This document shows positions 42,507-51,412 of a stretch of DNA of 64,000 nucleotides, piece by piece (the stretch's first letter is position 1; each line of letters begins with the position of its first letter). A program made the translations under genes and the position numbers. Under the pieces are notes generated by a model, which was not told the DNA's origin, searched no databases, and saw only the letters and a list, made by a program, of their open reading frames with translations. The DNA is from JBGASG01 sp046328035 (GTDB lineage Bacteria; Cyanobacteriota; Vampirovibrionia; Obscuribacterales; Obscuribacteraceae): positions 1 to 64,000 of the forward strand of contig JAXLXI010000016.1 of the NCBI GenBank assembly GCA_046328035.1, written 5' to 3'.

Positions 42507-43445
42507 ATGGATTTGCTTGCCGACGTGCTCAGCACATCCCAATTCAACTCGATGGTCTACTGCCAGACCGACTTCACCGCTCCCTGGGGCGTGAAATGGG
42601 AAGGACGTCCCGGCAAAGCGGGATTCATCATGGTGGTGCGCGGCAGTTGTTTCTTAGAATGCGAGTTGTCCGAGCAACCGGTCTGCATGGCGCCGGGCGA
42701 CTTCCTGCTCACATCGCGCGCGCGCCCATACACGCTGCGCGACTCGCTGACCAGCCCGGTCACCAGGTTTGATGACGTGTTGGCTCAAGTTAATCTCGAC
42801 GACTCCACGCGCAATCGAGTCTTCACCTTCGGCGGCGGTGGTGCTGCCACCAAAATCGTCATGGGCTGCTACGACTTCGATACCAGCGGCAACAATCCGT
42901 TCTTCTCATCGTTGCCGAAGTTCATCTATATAAAGGCCGAAGAACTGCAGTCAGAGCCATGGATGGAGCCAACTCTGCGTTTCCTCTCGTCCGAACTCTC
43001 GCAACAACGATTTGGTTCGTCGATTGCAGTTGATCGATTGACGGAATTGGTTTTCGTCCAGGCGGTGCGCGTGCACATCAACAGAACGCAATCGGCGCAG
43101 CCCCACTCAGGCGGCTGGCTAAACGCCATCGGCGATACCCAGATCGGGCAGGCTCTAGCCGCTATTCATGCGGATCCGCAACAGGATTGGACGGTGGCGC
43201 TGCTCGCCCAACATGTCGGCATGTCGCGTTCCGCGTTCGCGGCAAAATTCAAGGAACTGACGGCGACATCCCCACTCGATTATGTGACATCGTGGCGAAT
43301 GCATAAGGCAAAGGCGATTCTCAAACAGGGCGACTGTTCCATATCCGTAGTAGCCAGCCTGGTCGGATACAAGTCCGAAGCCGCATTCAGCAAAGCTTTC
43401 AAGCGAGAAACCGGCGTGCCGCCCGGGCACTGCCGCGCGGGTTAG
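42507..43445 (+). CDS. AraC-family regulator with Cupin_6 N-terminus
   Basis: The N-terminal cupin part (about 1-170) includes YCQTDFTAPWGVKWEGRPGK, FIMVVRGSCFLE and MAPGDFLLTSRARPYTLRD. The C-terminal 100 residues are a two-HTH AraC domain: QDWTVALLAQHVGMSRSAFA, SPLDYVTSWRMHKAKAIL, VASLVGYKSEAAFSKAFKR. Start ATG preceded by AGAGGA. It is divergent from the MATE gene; the 184-bp gap holds TTGGAC/GTCCAA and GGACGAT/ATCGTCC half sites at 42428-42436 and 42462-42474, candidate binding sites. Confidence 0.9.
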   Translation: MDLLADVLSTSQFNSMVYCQTDFTAPWGVKWEGRPGKAGFIMVVRGSCFLECELSEQPVCMAPGDFLLTSRARPYTLRDSLTSPVTRFDDVLAQVNLDDSTRNRVFTFGGGGAATKIVMGCYDFDTSGNNPFFSSLPKFIYIKAEELQSEPWMEPTLRFLSSELSQQRFGSSIAVDRLTELVFVQAVRVHINRTQSAQPHSGGWLNAIGDTQIGQALAAIHADPQQDWTVALLAQHVGMSRSAFAAKFKELTATSPLDYVTSWRMHKAKAILKQGDCSISVVASLVGYKSEAAFSKAFKRETGVPPGHCRAG

Positions 43446-43502
43446 AAACGCAGTTTTCTCGCAGGCGGGGAATAAGGAAAGAACAGCTCTGGAGAGAAAC
43501 GA

Positions 43503-44651
43503 ATGTGTTGTTCCGCCTGGCCTGTTCACTTCAGCAAAACCATCACCGGCACGTGGGAGGTCATGGTTGAAGATGTGCTTCGCCATGTCATCTGGTACCA
43601 AAATCGGGTCGGCGGGAATGAAGGTGCGTACGGTGCCGGCGTGCGCGATCAGGTCTTCGAAGTGATCGTCAGGCAGGCAATCGCCGGCTCTCCCTGGGAG
43701 ACGCTGTACGGACCGGTACTTGCCGTGAACAACATAGACCCCGAGGACGTGCGCGAGGAAGTCGCGCACCGCGCAGGCGTTTCCAACAAACCCCGCACAA
43801 AGAAATCCGAGCAATTGAAATGGGGTGCACCGGATGCCAGACAAAATCAAGTCGGCGGCAACTGCCTGATCATTCCAATCATGGGCGCGTGGGAGTCGAT
43901 TCTCTTGCTCAACACGTCCGATACGCCGGATTTGCTTTCTGACATCGACAAGTCGCTCGCACTGCCGGCACCACGCTCCGCCGGCTGGGGCGGCATGATT
44001 CAAGAGAAGTCGGTGCCTGCCGGCGGCGCAGGCGGTCGACTGGTTTTCATGCAATTCGATGTGTACGACATCGTCCTTGCGGAGAATGCTTCGATGATCG
44101 GCAAAGTCCTGCCGCAGATCAATGAGCTCAAACGCCCCGCAGTCAATCCGGAGGTGTTTGACACTTTGGAGAAGTGGTATCAGTGTCCGGTGGCGGTCTG
44201 TTGTTTCAAGGGGGACGAGCAGGCGGAAGCGAAGCCGATTGGATTTTCGTTCGAGCCGCGCGATGCAAGTAAACTAATTGTCTACACGCTCGACGGACAC
44301 AATGGTCGCGCGCCGGATCCCGACGCCAGCGTGTTAATCGATCACACAATCTTCGTCGGCAGTCATTTGACACATCCGCGCTTTCAAGCCGAGTTGCACT
44401 ACAGAAACCAGATACCCGACCACCTGGCACCATATGTCCTCAAGCATGCCATGGGCATGCCCGTGTTCAAGTCCGCCATCAACGGCGACACCGTATTTGA
44501 TGTCGAGGACGTGCGCAACGGATTCTTCAGCGGAACGCGCGCGCTGCCACCATACGCGCCGGCGCGCAAGCCGACGCGAGACCACATCTTCAGAGACGAC
44601 TTCTACAACAACGGCAACCGCAGTCAGGTGAAGATGCGCGGTCCCGTCTAA
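43503..44651 (+). CDS. Hypothetical protein
   Basis: A 382-aa soluble-looking protein. GGAGAG lies six bases before the ATG. It begins with MCCSAWP and has no signal peptide, membrane segment or catalytic motif that I recognise. There are several Cys residues (CCSAW, PVAVCCFKG) and a repeated DP/DV-rich style. It follows the AraC gene by about 55 bp on the same strand and may be co-expressed. No function is proposed. Confidence 0.7.
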   Translation: MCCSAWPVHFSKTITGTWEVMVEDVLRHVIWYQNRVGGNEGAYGAGVRDQVFEVIVRQAIAGSPWETLYGPVLAVNNIDPEDVREEVAHRAGVSNKPRTKKSEQLKWGAPDARQNQVGGNCLIIPIMGAWESILLLNTSDTPDLLSDIDKSLALPAPRSAGWGGMIQEKSVPAGGAGGRLVFMQFDVYDIVLAENASMIGKVLPQINELKRPAVNPEVFDTLEKWYQCPVAVCCFKGDEQAEAKPIGFSFEPRDASKLIVYTLDGHNGRAPDPDASVLIDHTIFVGSHLTHPRFQAELHYRNQIPDHLAPYVLKHAMGMPVFKSAINGDTVFDVEDVRNGFFSGTRALPPYAPARKPTRDHIFRDDFYNNGNRSQVKMRGPV

Positions 44652-44656
44652 AGGGT

Positions 44657-44728
44657 GTGATAACCCAACATTTTGCCTCGAAAAAGATGGGTAAACCCAC
44701 TCCTTGGCAACAAGCCTGAGGTTATCAC
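44657..44728. terminator. Nested hairpin between convergent genes
   Basis: GTGATAACC (44657-44665) pairs with GGTTATCAC (44720-44728). Inside, TTGCC pairs with GGCAA and GGGT with ACCC. It fills the gap between the 382-aa gene and the cupin stop codon at 44729. It could terminate both transcripts or be a structured RNA end. Confidence 0.5.
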
Positions 44729-45064
44729 TTACTTCTCCTGCTTACAAATGGCGCATGCCGATTCGTAGTCGGAGTCGCTAACATGCTCCATCCAATCGAC
44801 CGCTTTGCCATTTAACTTCTCGATGATCGCGGTGTGCGTCATTGCCGCCGTCGATATGGCGCCGTGCCAGTGCTTGATGCCGGGCGGCGTCCAGATGACG
44901 TCACCCGGTCGAATGATTTCAGCAGGTCCGCCCCAGGCTTGCACCAATCCGCAGCCGGCGGTGACAACCAGCGTCTGTCCCAGCGGGTGCGTGTGCCACG
45001 CGGTGCGAGCGCCGGGTTCAAACGTGACGCTCGCAGCCTGCACGACTAAACCTCCGGCTGACAC
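44729..45064 (-). CDS. Cupin-domain protein, N-terminally short
   Basis: A 111-aa single cupin barrel: SVTFEPGARTAWHTHPLGQT (metal-binding His pair), then GPAEIIRPGDVIWTPPGIKH and WHGAISTAAMTH. It resembles small manganese cupins of the mandelonitrile-lyase/carboxymuconolactone-associated group, which normally have about 20 more residues at the N-terminus. The only possible start is a GTG nine bases after the alcohol dehydrogenase stop codon, in the same frame as that gene. It is therefore translated with the dehydrogenase, and its shortened start may be the product of a deletion. Confidence 0.75.
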   Translation of the reverse strand: MSAGGLVVQAASVTFEPGARTAWHTHPLGQTLVVTAGCGLVQAWGGPAEIIRPGDVIWTPPGIKHWHGAISTAAMTHTAIIEKLNGKAVDWMEHVSDSDYESACAICKQEK

Positions 45065-45073
45065 GCGCGCCCG

Positions 45074-46135
45074 CTATTTTAGCGAAGCGATATCAATTAC
45101 GAAACGATACCGCACATCACTTTTCAGGAGGCGCTCGTACGCTTCGTTGACCTGGTCGATTGAAATCACTTCGATATCGGCGCCAATCTTGTGCTTGCCG
45201 CAGAAATCGAGCATCTCTTGAGTTTCGGCAATGCCACCAATTGTGGAGCCAGCCAGCGAGACCCGCTTGGGTATCAGGCTGAACGCGTTGACCGGCAGGT
45301 CCTCCGGTGGCGCGCCCACGAGCACCATGACACCATCGCGGCGCAGCATTCCAAGATAAGCGGACATGTCAGCCGCCGACGAGACCGTATTGATGATCAA
45401 ATCAAATCGTCCCTGCGCGGCTTCGACAGCGCCCTCCTCGGCGGTGGCGACATAGTCGCTCGCGCCCATCGCGCGCGCATCCTTTTCTTTGCTGCGACTT
45501 CTGCTGATTGCGGTGACTGTGGCGCCCATTGCGGATGCCAGTTTGACTGCCATGTGTCCGAGTCCACCCACACCGACGACACCGACCGATTTGCCGGGTC
45601 CGGCATGCCAGTGGGACAGCGGCGAGTAAGTTGTGATGCCGGCGCAGAGCAAAGGCGCAGCCTGCTCGAGTGACAGAGCATCCGGAATACGCACGACAAA
45701 TCGTTCGTCTACCGTGATGTGCTCCGAGTACCCGCCAAACGTCGGGGTTTTCTCATCCAGTTCCAGTGCGTTGTAGGTGTACACCGGACGTTTCTCACAG
45801 AATTGTTCTAGACCGTCTTTGCAGGAGGCGCATTCCTGGCAGGAGTTGACCATGCAACCGACACCGACACGATCACCGGCTTTGAAGCGCGTCACTTTGT
45901 CACCCACTCGCGAAACGACGCCGGCGATTTCGTGCCCGGGCACCATGGGGAATATCGCGCCGCCCCACTCATCTTTGACCTGGTGCACATCAGAATGGCA
46001 GATGCCGCAGAACTTGATGTCGATGAGAACATCATTGGGTCCGGGCTCGCGACGTTCGATTTCATGCGGTTCCAGTTGCCCGCTCGGAGAAGCGGCTGCG
46101 TATGCTTTTGTTTTGATAGCTGTTGTGGTCGTCAT
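45074..46135 (-). CDS. Zinc-dependent NAD(P)-linked alcohol dehydrogenase
   Basis: A 353-aa medium-chain dehydrogenase of the YahK/cinnamyl-alcohol type. Catalytic zinc ligands lie in FCGICHSDVHQ and PGHEIAG, structural zinc cysteines in CMVNSCQECASCKDG, and the nucleotide fold in GVVGVGGLGHMAVKLA. It reduces aldehydes to alcohols with NAD(P)H. Start ATG with AGGAG upstream. Downstream in the operon is the cupin gene, and upstream is a deleted aldo/keto reductase and a divergent AraC_N regulator, an arrangement like the aldehyde-detoxifying yqhC locus of E. coli. Confidence 0.92.
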   Translation of the reverse strand: MTTTTAIKTKAYAAASPSGQLEPHEIERREPGPNDVLIDIKFCGICHSDVHQVKDEWGGAIFPMVPGHEIAGVVSRVGDKVTRFKAGDRVGVGCMVNSCQECASCKDGLEQFCEKRPVYTYNALELDEKTPTFGGYSEHITVDERFVVRIPDALSLEQAAPLLCAGITTYSPLSHWHAGPGKSVGVVGVGGLGHMAVKLASAMGATVTAISRSRSKEKDARAMGASDYVATAEEGAVEAAQGRFDLIINTVSSAADMSAYLGMLRRDGVMVLVGAPPEDLPVNAFSLIPKRVSLAGSTIGGIAETQEMLDFCGKHKIGADIEVISIDQVNEAYERLLKSDVRYRFVIDIASLK

Positions 46136-46160
46136 AATTGATTGTTTCTCCTGTTGCTGA

Positions 46161-46352
46161 TTAGCGATTGGTCAGGCGCTCGAACTGCTCGGGGTAGCGG
46201 GCGCCTTGCACCGCGATTTGCGAGGCAGCGCTCTCGATATCCGCGAGGTCGGCTGGTGTGAGTTGTACTTCGGCGGCGCCGATGTTTTCGGTCAATCGGT
46301 GCAATTTAGTGGTGCCCTAAGCTGCTACTGCCAAGTTGCGTTTTTGCATCAT
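46161..46352 (-). pseudogene. Aldo/keto reductase gene with most of its middle deleted
   Basis: A ribosome site (AAGGAG) and two ATG codons open MMQKRNLAVAA, the start typical of an aldo/keto reductase, then a TAG appears. Immediately after the TAG and in the same frame comes GTTKLHRLTENIGAAEV, followed by LTPADLADIESAASQ and ARYPEQFERLTNR with stop codon TAA. This is the C-terminus of the same family (substrate-binding end). About 270 codons are missing between the two parts, so one clean internal deletion explains it. It lies directly upstream of the alcohol dehydrogenase in the same orientation, so it formerly headed the operon. Confidence 0.8.
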
Positions 46353-46545
46353 CTATATCTCCTTCGTGCGCTCGTTGCACTCGCCGCTGCTCACGGCGGC
46401 GCCGCCGTCGACCTCGTCAACGGTTGGCTAAAATTCCATGGAGCACAATCTATGCTTCAATGATATGCTGGCTACAGGCAGGTAAGCTATAACAAAAGTC
46501 CAGAATGCTTGGACGATCCTCCGAGAGTGGCAGCAGGGTACGCAC

Positions 46546-47457
46546 ATGAACACCGACGAAAAACGCAACCAGTCCAACAGGGATGAGCTGTCCGAGCGCT
46601 TAGCCAGCCGCGCGCCCAACGAGGGCGCCAATACGCAAGCGGACGGGCTGAATTTCTACCGGCACGCCAACCCGACGCAGCCGGTGCACGGAGTCTATTC
46701 GCCGTCGATTTGCATAATCGCGCAGGGCGCCAAGGAAGTCTTGCTGGGCGAGGAACGCTTCCGCTATGACCCCGCCAACTTCCTGCTCTGCTCGCTGGAC
46801 GTGCCCGTCGTCGCGCAGGTCGTCGAGGCGACGCCGAAGAAGCCATACTTAGGAATGAAGATGGATCTCGACCCGACACTGATCGCGTCGGTCAGCGTCG
46901 AAACCGGCATTGCACCTGGGCGCGGCGACGCAAGCGTCAAATCGATTGCCGTCAACAAGCTGGAGGGCGATCTATTAGATGCGGTTGTGCGATTGATTCG
47001 GTTACTGGATAGCTCGAGCGACTACCGCGTGGTATCACCGCTGGTGATTCGCGAGATCGTCTATAGATTATTGATCAGCGACCAGGGTCCGCGCCTCAGG
47101 CAGATGGCTGCCTTCGGCGGGCATACCAACCGCATCACCAAAGCCGTCCAGACATTGCGGTCGCGATTCACCGAGGCGCTGAGCATCGAAGACCTGGCGA
47201 GCGAACTGGGCATGAGCGCATCGAGTTTTCACCAGCACTTCAAGACCGCTACATCGATGAGTCCGTTGCAGTTTCAGAAACTGCTGCGGCTGCAGGAGGC
47301 GCGCCGCCTTCTTATCAGCGAAGACCTCGACGCCAGCACAGCCGCGGTGCGGGTCGGTTACGACGACGCGTCTCAATTCACGCGCGAGTACAAGCGACTG
47401 TTCGGCGACCCGCCGATGCGGGACGTGGCACGCTTCAAGCAAGTCGCCGCGCAGTGA
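46546..47457 (+). CDS. AraC_N-type transcriptional regulator
   Basis: The AraC_N domain (about 40-190) has YSPSICIIAQGAKEVLLGEE and FLLCSLDVPVVAQVVEATP. The AraC HTH follows (LSIEDLASELGMSASSFHQH, FKTATSMSPLQFQK, AVRVGYDDASQFTREYKR). It is the same class as YqhC, which senses aldehydes and activates alcohol dehydrogenase and aldo/keto reductase genes. It is divergent from just such genes here, so I infer it controls them. The 193-bp gap between them contains the likely binding sites, not resolved. Confidence 0.9.
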   Translation: MNTDEKRNQSNRDELSERLASRAPNEGANTQADGLNFYRHANPTQPVHGVYSPSICIIAQGAKEVLLGEERFRYDPANFLLCSLDVPVVAQVVEATPKKPYLGMKMDLDPTLIASVSVETGIAPGRGDASVKSIAVNKLEGDLLDAVVRLIRLLDSSSDYRVVSPLVIREIVYRLLISDQGPRLRQMAAFGGHTNRITKAVQTLRSRFTEALSIEDLASELGMSASSFHQHFKTATSMSPLQFQKLLRLQEARRLLISEDLDASTAAVRVGYDDASQFTREYKRLFGDPPMRDVARFKQVAAQ

Positions 47458-47756
47458 AGAAACTCCCCAATTATCACAGCCCCACATTCAAGCTGTTATA
47501 CAAACGCACGTTGATTGGCACCATCACCAATGTCGGCACCGACCAGCCTTACTTCATGGGTGACCTGGAGGTGACGCCGGCGTACGAACCCTTTCGCAAG
47601 GGCTTCGCTGTTTTGACGAGCAAAGAGGCTCAACTTAAAGGAATCGATCCAGCCCTCGACCTGGAACACTGGTATGTCGAGGACGAGGACGGCGTCCGGG
47701 CTATCGCATACGTCGCGGTGCACGATGACGGCAAATCGATCATCTGGCGCTGGTAA
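47454..47756 (+). CDS. Small hypothetical protein coupled to the AraC_N gene
   Basis: A 100-aa protein. The GTG start overlaps the stop of the regulator (GTGA), so the two are translationally coupled. It looks like a compact alpha/beta protein (KLLYKRTLIGTITNVGTDQP, EHWYVEDEDGVRAIAYVAVH). No family is recognised. It has no signal peptide. Confidence 0.65.
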   Translation: MKKLPNYHSPTFKLLYKRTLIGTITNVGTDQPYFMGDLEVTPAYEPFRKGFAVLTSKEAQLKGIDPALDLEHWYVEDEDGVRAIAYVAVHDDGKSIIWRW

Positions 47757-47787
47757 TCATCAACGCGCCACCGCGCTGATGAACCAC

Positions 47788-47868
47788 TGTCCGCCACGGC
47801 GGACACCAGGCGGCGGACTGTCCGCCACGGCGGACAATTTGAGCATTTGCTGTCCGCCACGGCGGACA
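47788..47868. repeat. Three copies of an 18-bp palindrome
   Basis: TGTCCGCCACGGCGGACA occurs at 47788-47805, 47819-47836 and 47851-47868, start-to-start spacing 31 and 32 bp (about three helical turns). Arms of 8 bp flank AC. The sequences between differ. They lie in the 310-bp region between the small protein and the metalloprotease gene and may be tandem operators or hairpins. The rest of this gap holds no gene. Confidence 0.7.
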
Positions 47869-48066
47869 CTCTTTTCACGTGATTGCCACGCCACGTGAAG
47901 TAAGGTCTTAGAACCCCTGTACAGTTCGTCTCTGCATCAGCCGGTTGCACACATGCTTTCGCATGTGGTGCGCGGACGCACATGCACACCGCACACGCGC
48001 ACGCTCTCCGTTCCGCTCGAAAACAATTTACTACTTAATAGATACGCCGCGAGGTACACCCCACTC

Positions 48067-48867
48067 ATGGCTCATACTGACGCATCCGATTTCACGCCGC
48101 AAAGCGCTGAACGCGCAGTCCTCGCGCCCGCGCCCGAGCCCCGCATGGCAGGTCCGGTGATCGACCTCGCGCGCCCAGACTTCAACAACGACTTCTTCAA
48201 GATGGCGTCGGCGGCGAATCAATCGTCGACGTTCCAGTTGCACCCGGTCGACCTGCGCATGGAGGCTGCGGCGCGCCCCGGCGACCAGCCGCTGTTGGCG
48301 GGCGCGCCGGAATCCGGCCTGCCCAGACTCAACTACAAAAACGTCGATGCCACCGGCGGATTTCAGGGTGACGTGCGGCGCACCATCGAGGAAGGCATCT
48401 CCAAACTGAATCCCGCTGCGCAGAAAGCGCTCGAAGGACTCAACATCATCACCGCCAGCAAAATAGGCAAGGTGCTTCCCGGCGAACGCGATGGTGCCGG
48501 GCTGTACGTGCTGCCAGGCGACAAACCAGCCCACTCGATCGTCTTGTCGGAGAACGGTCTCAAAGCAGATAAACAATCGACCATGCGCGGCGTAATCCAG
48601 CACGAACTCGGTCATCCCCTCGACGCGATGACGGGTGGATCTAAAGATCCCGAATTTCGCGCCGCTCTCGAGAAGGGCATGAAACGCCTGCCGCCGGATG
48701 TGCGCCGCGAGTTCGCAGGACTGCCGCACCGGGCTGCAGAATTCTTCGCTGAAATGGTTTCGTCCAATATGGGCACTCCCAATCGCGAGCTTGGCTATCT
48801 GCGCGGACTGATGCAACACTTCCCGGAAGCCAAAGACTGGGTCAAGCGCAAATATTTCGACCGCTAA
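48067..48867 (+). CDS. ATLF-like zinc metallopeptidase domain protein
   Basis: A 266-aa protein. The first 100 residues are Pro/Ala-rich and disordered, without a signal peptide. A compact domain follows with HELGHPLDAM (zinc motif HExxH, about 178-187) and, about 45 residues on, AAEFFAEMVSS, the arrangement of the anthrax-lethal-factor-like (ATLF/M34) fold, which uses a distal Glu as third ligand. I choose the ATG at 48067; the frame is open upstream. It converges with the ankyrin-SUKH gene, 32 bp apart. A secreted or injected effector is possible but there is no export signal. Confidence 0.7.
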   Translation: MAHTDASDFTPQSAERAVLAPAPEPRMAGPVIDLARPDFNNDFFKMASAANQSSTFQLHPVDLRMEAAARPGDQPLLAGAPESGLPRLNYKNVDATGGFQGDVRRTIEEGISKLNPAAQKALEGLNIITASKIGKVLPGERDGAGLYVLPGDKPAHSIVLSENGLKADKQSTMRGVIQHELGHPLDAMTGGSKDPEFRAALEKGMKRLPPDVRREFAGLPHRAAEFFAEMVSSNMGTPNRELGYLRGLMQHFPEAKDWVKRKYFDR

Positions 48868-48899
48868 TCGTGAGCAAATCGCCAGCACTGATTGCCACG

Positions 48900-50147
48900 T
48901 CAGCTGTCATTGCGCGAGAAGCGCTTCGGGTCACAATAGAACTCGTAGTACTCAACCATCTCTTCGATGAAGTCCCAGAATGAATCGAATTTCTTCATGT
49001 GCGATTCAGCATCTTCCATGTATGAATAAATCGGCGGGTCGTCGTCGGTGCCGTCGGCAATGAAGTACATCCAGAAGTAGCCGTTGCGTTCGGCGAACAC
49101 AAAGTGATTCTCCGGCAATTCGAGCCCCTCGGGCAGCCTCTCGGCATCGATGTTTCCACCCAAGCAACGCTTCCGGTGCGCAATTATTTTCTCTTCCCAT
49201 TCAAAGGTCTCGAAGAAGCACTGAAAGTGGTCATCTACTAAAAAGTCCCCGGCACCGCGCCCCATCATGCGCAGAAACAACTTATACGACTCCGGCAAGA
49301 TGACGTTATGCTTGCTCTCCAACCAGGCGATGTCTTTCGCGGAACACGGTTCCATGTCGTCCGCCTCCATTTCACCGCAAGCAATCAGCCGGTCGACCAG
49401 CTGTTGTGGCGTCTGCGGGGGCTTTGGCGGAGCCGGTATCTCCGGACCATATGGTTCCAACAAAGCCACGATCTCAGGATATTTCGTTGCTGCACCAAAT
49501 GCGGTTTCTTTGTTCACACTACGGAGTTGCGGATCGGCACCATGCTCCAGCAATAACTTGACGATGCCGATCAATCCACGATGACAAGCCTTGTGCAAAG
49601 CCGTCATATCGAAAGCGTCGATCTCGTTGACCTCGGCGCCGGCACCCAGCAACATGCGAACGATTTGTTCGGCGGCTTCGATCTGCTGCGCGTCCGACTG
49701 ACTCGATACTTCCTCGATAGCCCATTGCATCATCGTACGGAACTTATTAACCTGCTTTGCATACTTCGGATCTGCGCCATGTGCCAGAAGCACGCGCACC
49801 ACATCAACCCGCAATCCCTGGCAGGCATAATCGAGAGCCACACGGCCAAGGGCACTCACCAGATCGACGCGAGCGCCGGCTTCAATCAAGCGCGCAGCAA
49901 TCTCGCCCGTCGCCGATGAAAATATCGCGCTTGCGCCACCGTCTGTGACGGCGTTTACATCAGCGCCGGCAGCCAACAATGCATCGACGCAGGCCATCGA
50001 ACCAGACGACGCTGCGCTGTACAATGGCAGCCCGCTCCATCCCGGTGCCGTGACCAGAGTCGGGTCTTCTGCCAGCAATCGTTGCACCTCGGCAACATCG
50101 CCACGTTCAGCAGCTTTGTGAATCGGTTGGTCGTCGTGCCTGGCCAA
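48900..50147 (-). CDS. Ankyrin-repeat / SUKH (SMI1-KNR4) domain protein
   Basis: Residues 1-240 are ankyrin repeats (IHKAAERGDVAEVQRLLAED, ALDYACQGLRVDVVRVLLAH, TALHKACHRGLIGIVKLLLE). Residues about 265-400 match the SUKH/SMI1-KNR4 fold (DIAWLESKHNVILPESYKLF, FVFAERNGYFWMYFIAD). SUKH proteins commonly act as immunity proteins against polymorphic toxins. A TTG start is inferred eight bases after the upstream gene's stop, so it is coupled to the TPR/TonB-C gene. It converges with the ATLF-like metalloprotease gene. Confidence 0.85.
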   Translation of the reverse strand: MARHDDQPIHKAAERGDVAEVQRLLAEDPTLVTAPGWSGLPLYSAASSGSMACVDALLAAGADVNAVTDGGASAIFSSATGEIAARLIEAGARVDLVSALGRVALDYACQGLRVDVVRVLLAHGADPKYAKQVNKFRTMMQWAIEEVSSQSDAQQIEAAEQIVRMLLGAGAEVNEIDAFDMTALHKACHRGLIGIVKLLLEHGADPQLRSVNKETAFGAATKYPEIVALLEPYGPEIPAPPKPPQTPQQLVDRLIACGEMEADDMEPCSAKDIAWLESKHNVILPESYKLFLRMMGRGAGDFLVDDHFQCFFETFEWEEKIIAHRKRCLGGNIDAERLPEGLELPENHFVFAERNGYFWMYFIADGTDDDPPIYSYMEDAESHMKKFDSFWDFIEEMVEYYEFYCDPKRFSRNDS

Positions 50148-50155
50148 ATCAAGTC

Positions 50156-51412
50156 CTACGGACGCGCACCCTTTTGCTTACGGCAAGCCGCCAGCAACTG
50201 CTTATAATAGTCGTTGGTCGGCTTCATGTCGATGGCTGTTTCGTACTCAGTCATCGCCTGGTCGAGGTCGCCGTTGTTCTGATATGCCTGCGCGAGCCCG
50301 ATGTGGTTGTCGGCTGTATTGGCTTCCTTGACACGCGCGCGCCAGCGGCTGACCAGCATCCACTTCGGATCGGAGGTGTCAGTGACGTGGTAGTCGAAGG
50401 TAAACTGCACATCGACAAACTCCGGTGAACCGGACGGTAACGGAGGCAGCGCCAGTGCCACCGCATTCAGTGCCGCCTTGTCGTAGTCGGAGAACTTCGA
50501 AGGCACATCGATTTTTGCCGAATAGACCTTGCCTGTCTTGCTGACCCGAAACACTACCACATTGCGTATAGCCTCGGTCTTGGCGGGCGGATGCCAGTTG
50601 TGGCGAATGCGCTTTTGCATCTCTGCCATGTACGGACCAAAGTCCACATCATGAGCCGCGGACGACACGGAGGACGATGACGGGGACGACGACGGGGACG
50701 GCACAATCGCTGCCTTGGTGGACAGGTTCTCTTCCACGCGCGCCGGAACTTTGCTGGTCAGGTTCTCACTCGCCATCAGAACTTTGTATTTCTTGTAGAG
50801 TGGCATCGCTTCGCTCTGCTTGCCGGTCTTCCACAGCGAATCCGCGAGGTTCAAATACGCCACCTCACGAGTCGGCCACTGCGCGATCACTTCTTTGAAA
50901 ACAGCCGCCGCTTCTGCATCGCGGTCGCAGTTTTGCAAGTAGAACCCGTAGTCATTTAAAGCCCGCAAATATACCTTGTCCGAGGCTACTTGCAGTTTCT
51001 TCGCAGAGTCAAACCAGGGTTGCCAGTTCAGTTGATCCGGCGTCTCACCCGATTGCACAAACGCGATCAGTCGGAAATACAGCTGCACACGCTTCGCCGC
51101 CTCATCATACTTCTTCGCCCGGAACAACACTTTCGAAGCATCGTGCGCGCGCTTCAATCCTTCTAGCAGGGCTGCGCGTTTCGCACTCATTGGAATGGCG
51201 GAAAGTTGCGCCGGGGGCTTGGCAAAAAACCGCTCCACTTGCGCCTGATCGCCGGCGGCGGCGGCATTGATCGCGGGTAAGAGCGCGGCAGCATTTATCT
51301 TCAAGGAAGAAACTGCCGGCTGCGCCGCCAGCGTCACCGATGGAGCCACCAGTGTCATTACGTTCAGTGCCGCCGTCGTCGCCATAAGATAGATCGATTT
51401 GTTGGTGCGCAT
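50156..51412 (-). CDS. Exported TPR protein with TonB-C domain
   Basis: A signal peptide (about 1-29) leads to helical TPR-like repeats (about 85-235), a Ser/Pro linker (PSPSSSPSSSSVSSAA), a TonB C-terminal domain (about 258-345: YMAEMQKRIRHNWHPPAKTE, VVVFRVSKTGKVYSAKIDV, ALALPPLPSGSPEFVDVQFT), then another TPR unit (LAQAYQNNGDLDQAMTEYET). It presumably couples envelope proteins or a TonB-like energiser. The ankyrin-SUKH gene is directly downstream. Confidence 0.85.
   Translation of the reverse strand: MRTNKSIYLMATTAALNVMTLVAPSVTLAAQPAVSSLKINAAALLPAINAAAAGDQAQVERFFAKPPAQLSAIPMSAKRAALLEGLKRAHDASKVLFRAKKYDEAAKRVQLYFRLIAFVQSGETPDQLNWQPWFDSAKKLQVASDKVYLRALNDYGFYLQNCDRDAEAAAVFKEVIAQWPTREVAYLNLADSLWKTGKQSEAMPLYKKYKVLMASENLTSKVPARVEENLSTKAAIVPSPSSSPSSSSVSSAAHDVDFGPYMAEMQKRIRHNWHPPAKTEAIRNVVVFRVSKTGKVYSAKIDVPSKFSDYDKAALNAVALALPPLPSGSPEFVDVQFTFDYHVTDTSDPKWMLVSRWRARVKEANTADNHIGLAQAYQNNGDLDQAMTEYETAIDMKPTNDYYKQLLAACRKQKGARP

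Noticed and set aside
47788..47868. Possible CRISPR array
   Set aside because: Repeats are only 18 bp, palindromic, with 13-14 bp between; three copies and no cas gene. Too small for CRISPR.
48031..48888. 285-codon minus-strand frame over the metalloprotease gene
   Set aside because: The plus strand carries HELGH and the ATLF pattern; the minus frame is Arg/Val-rich noise.
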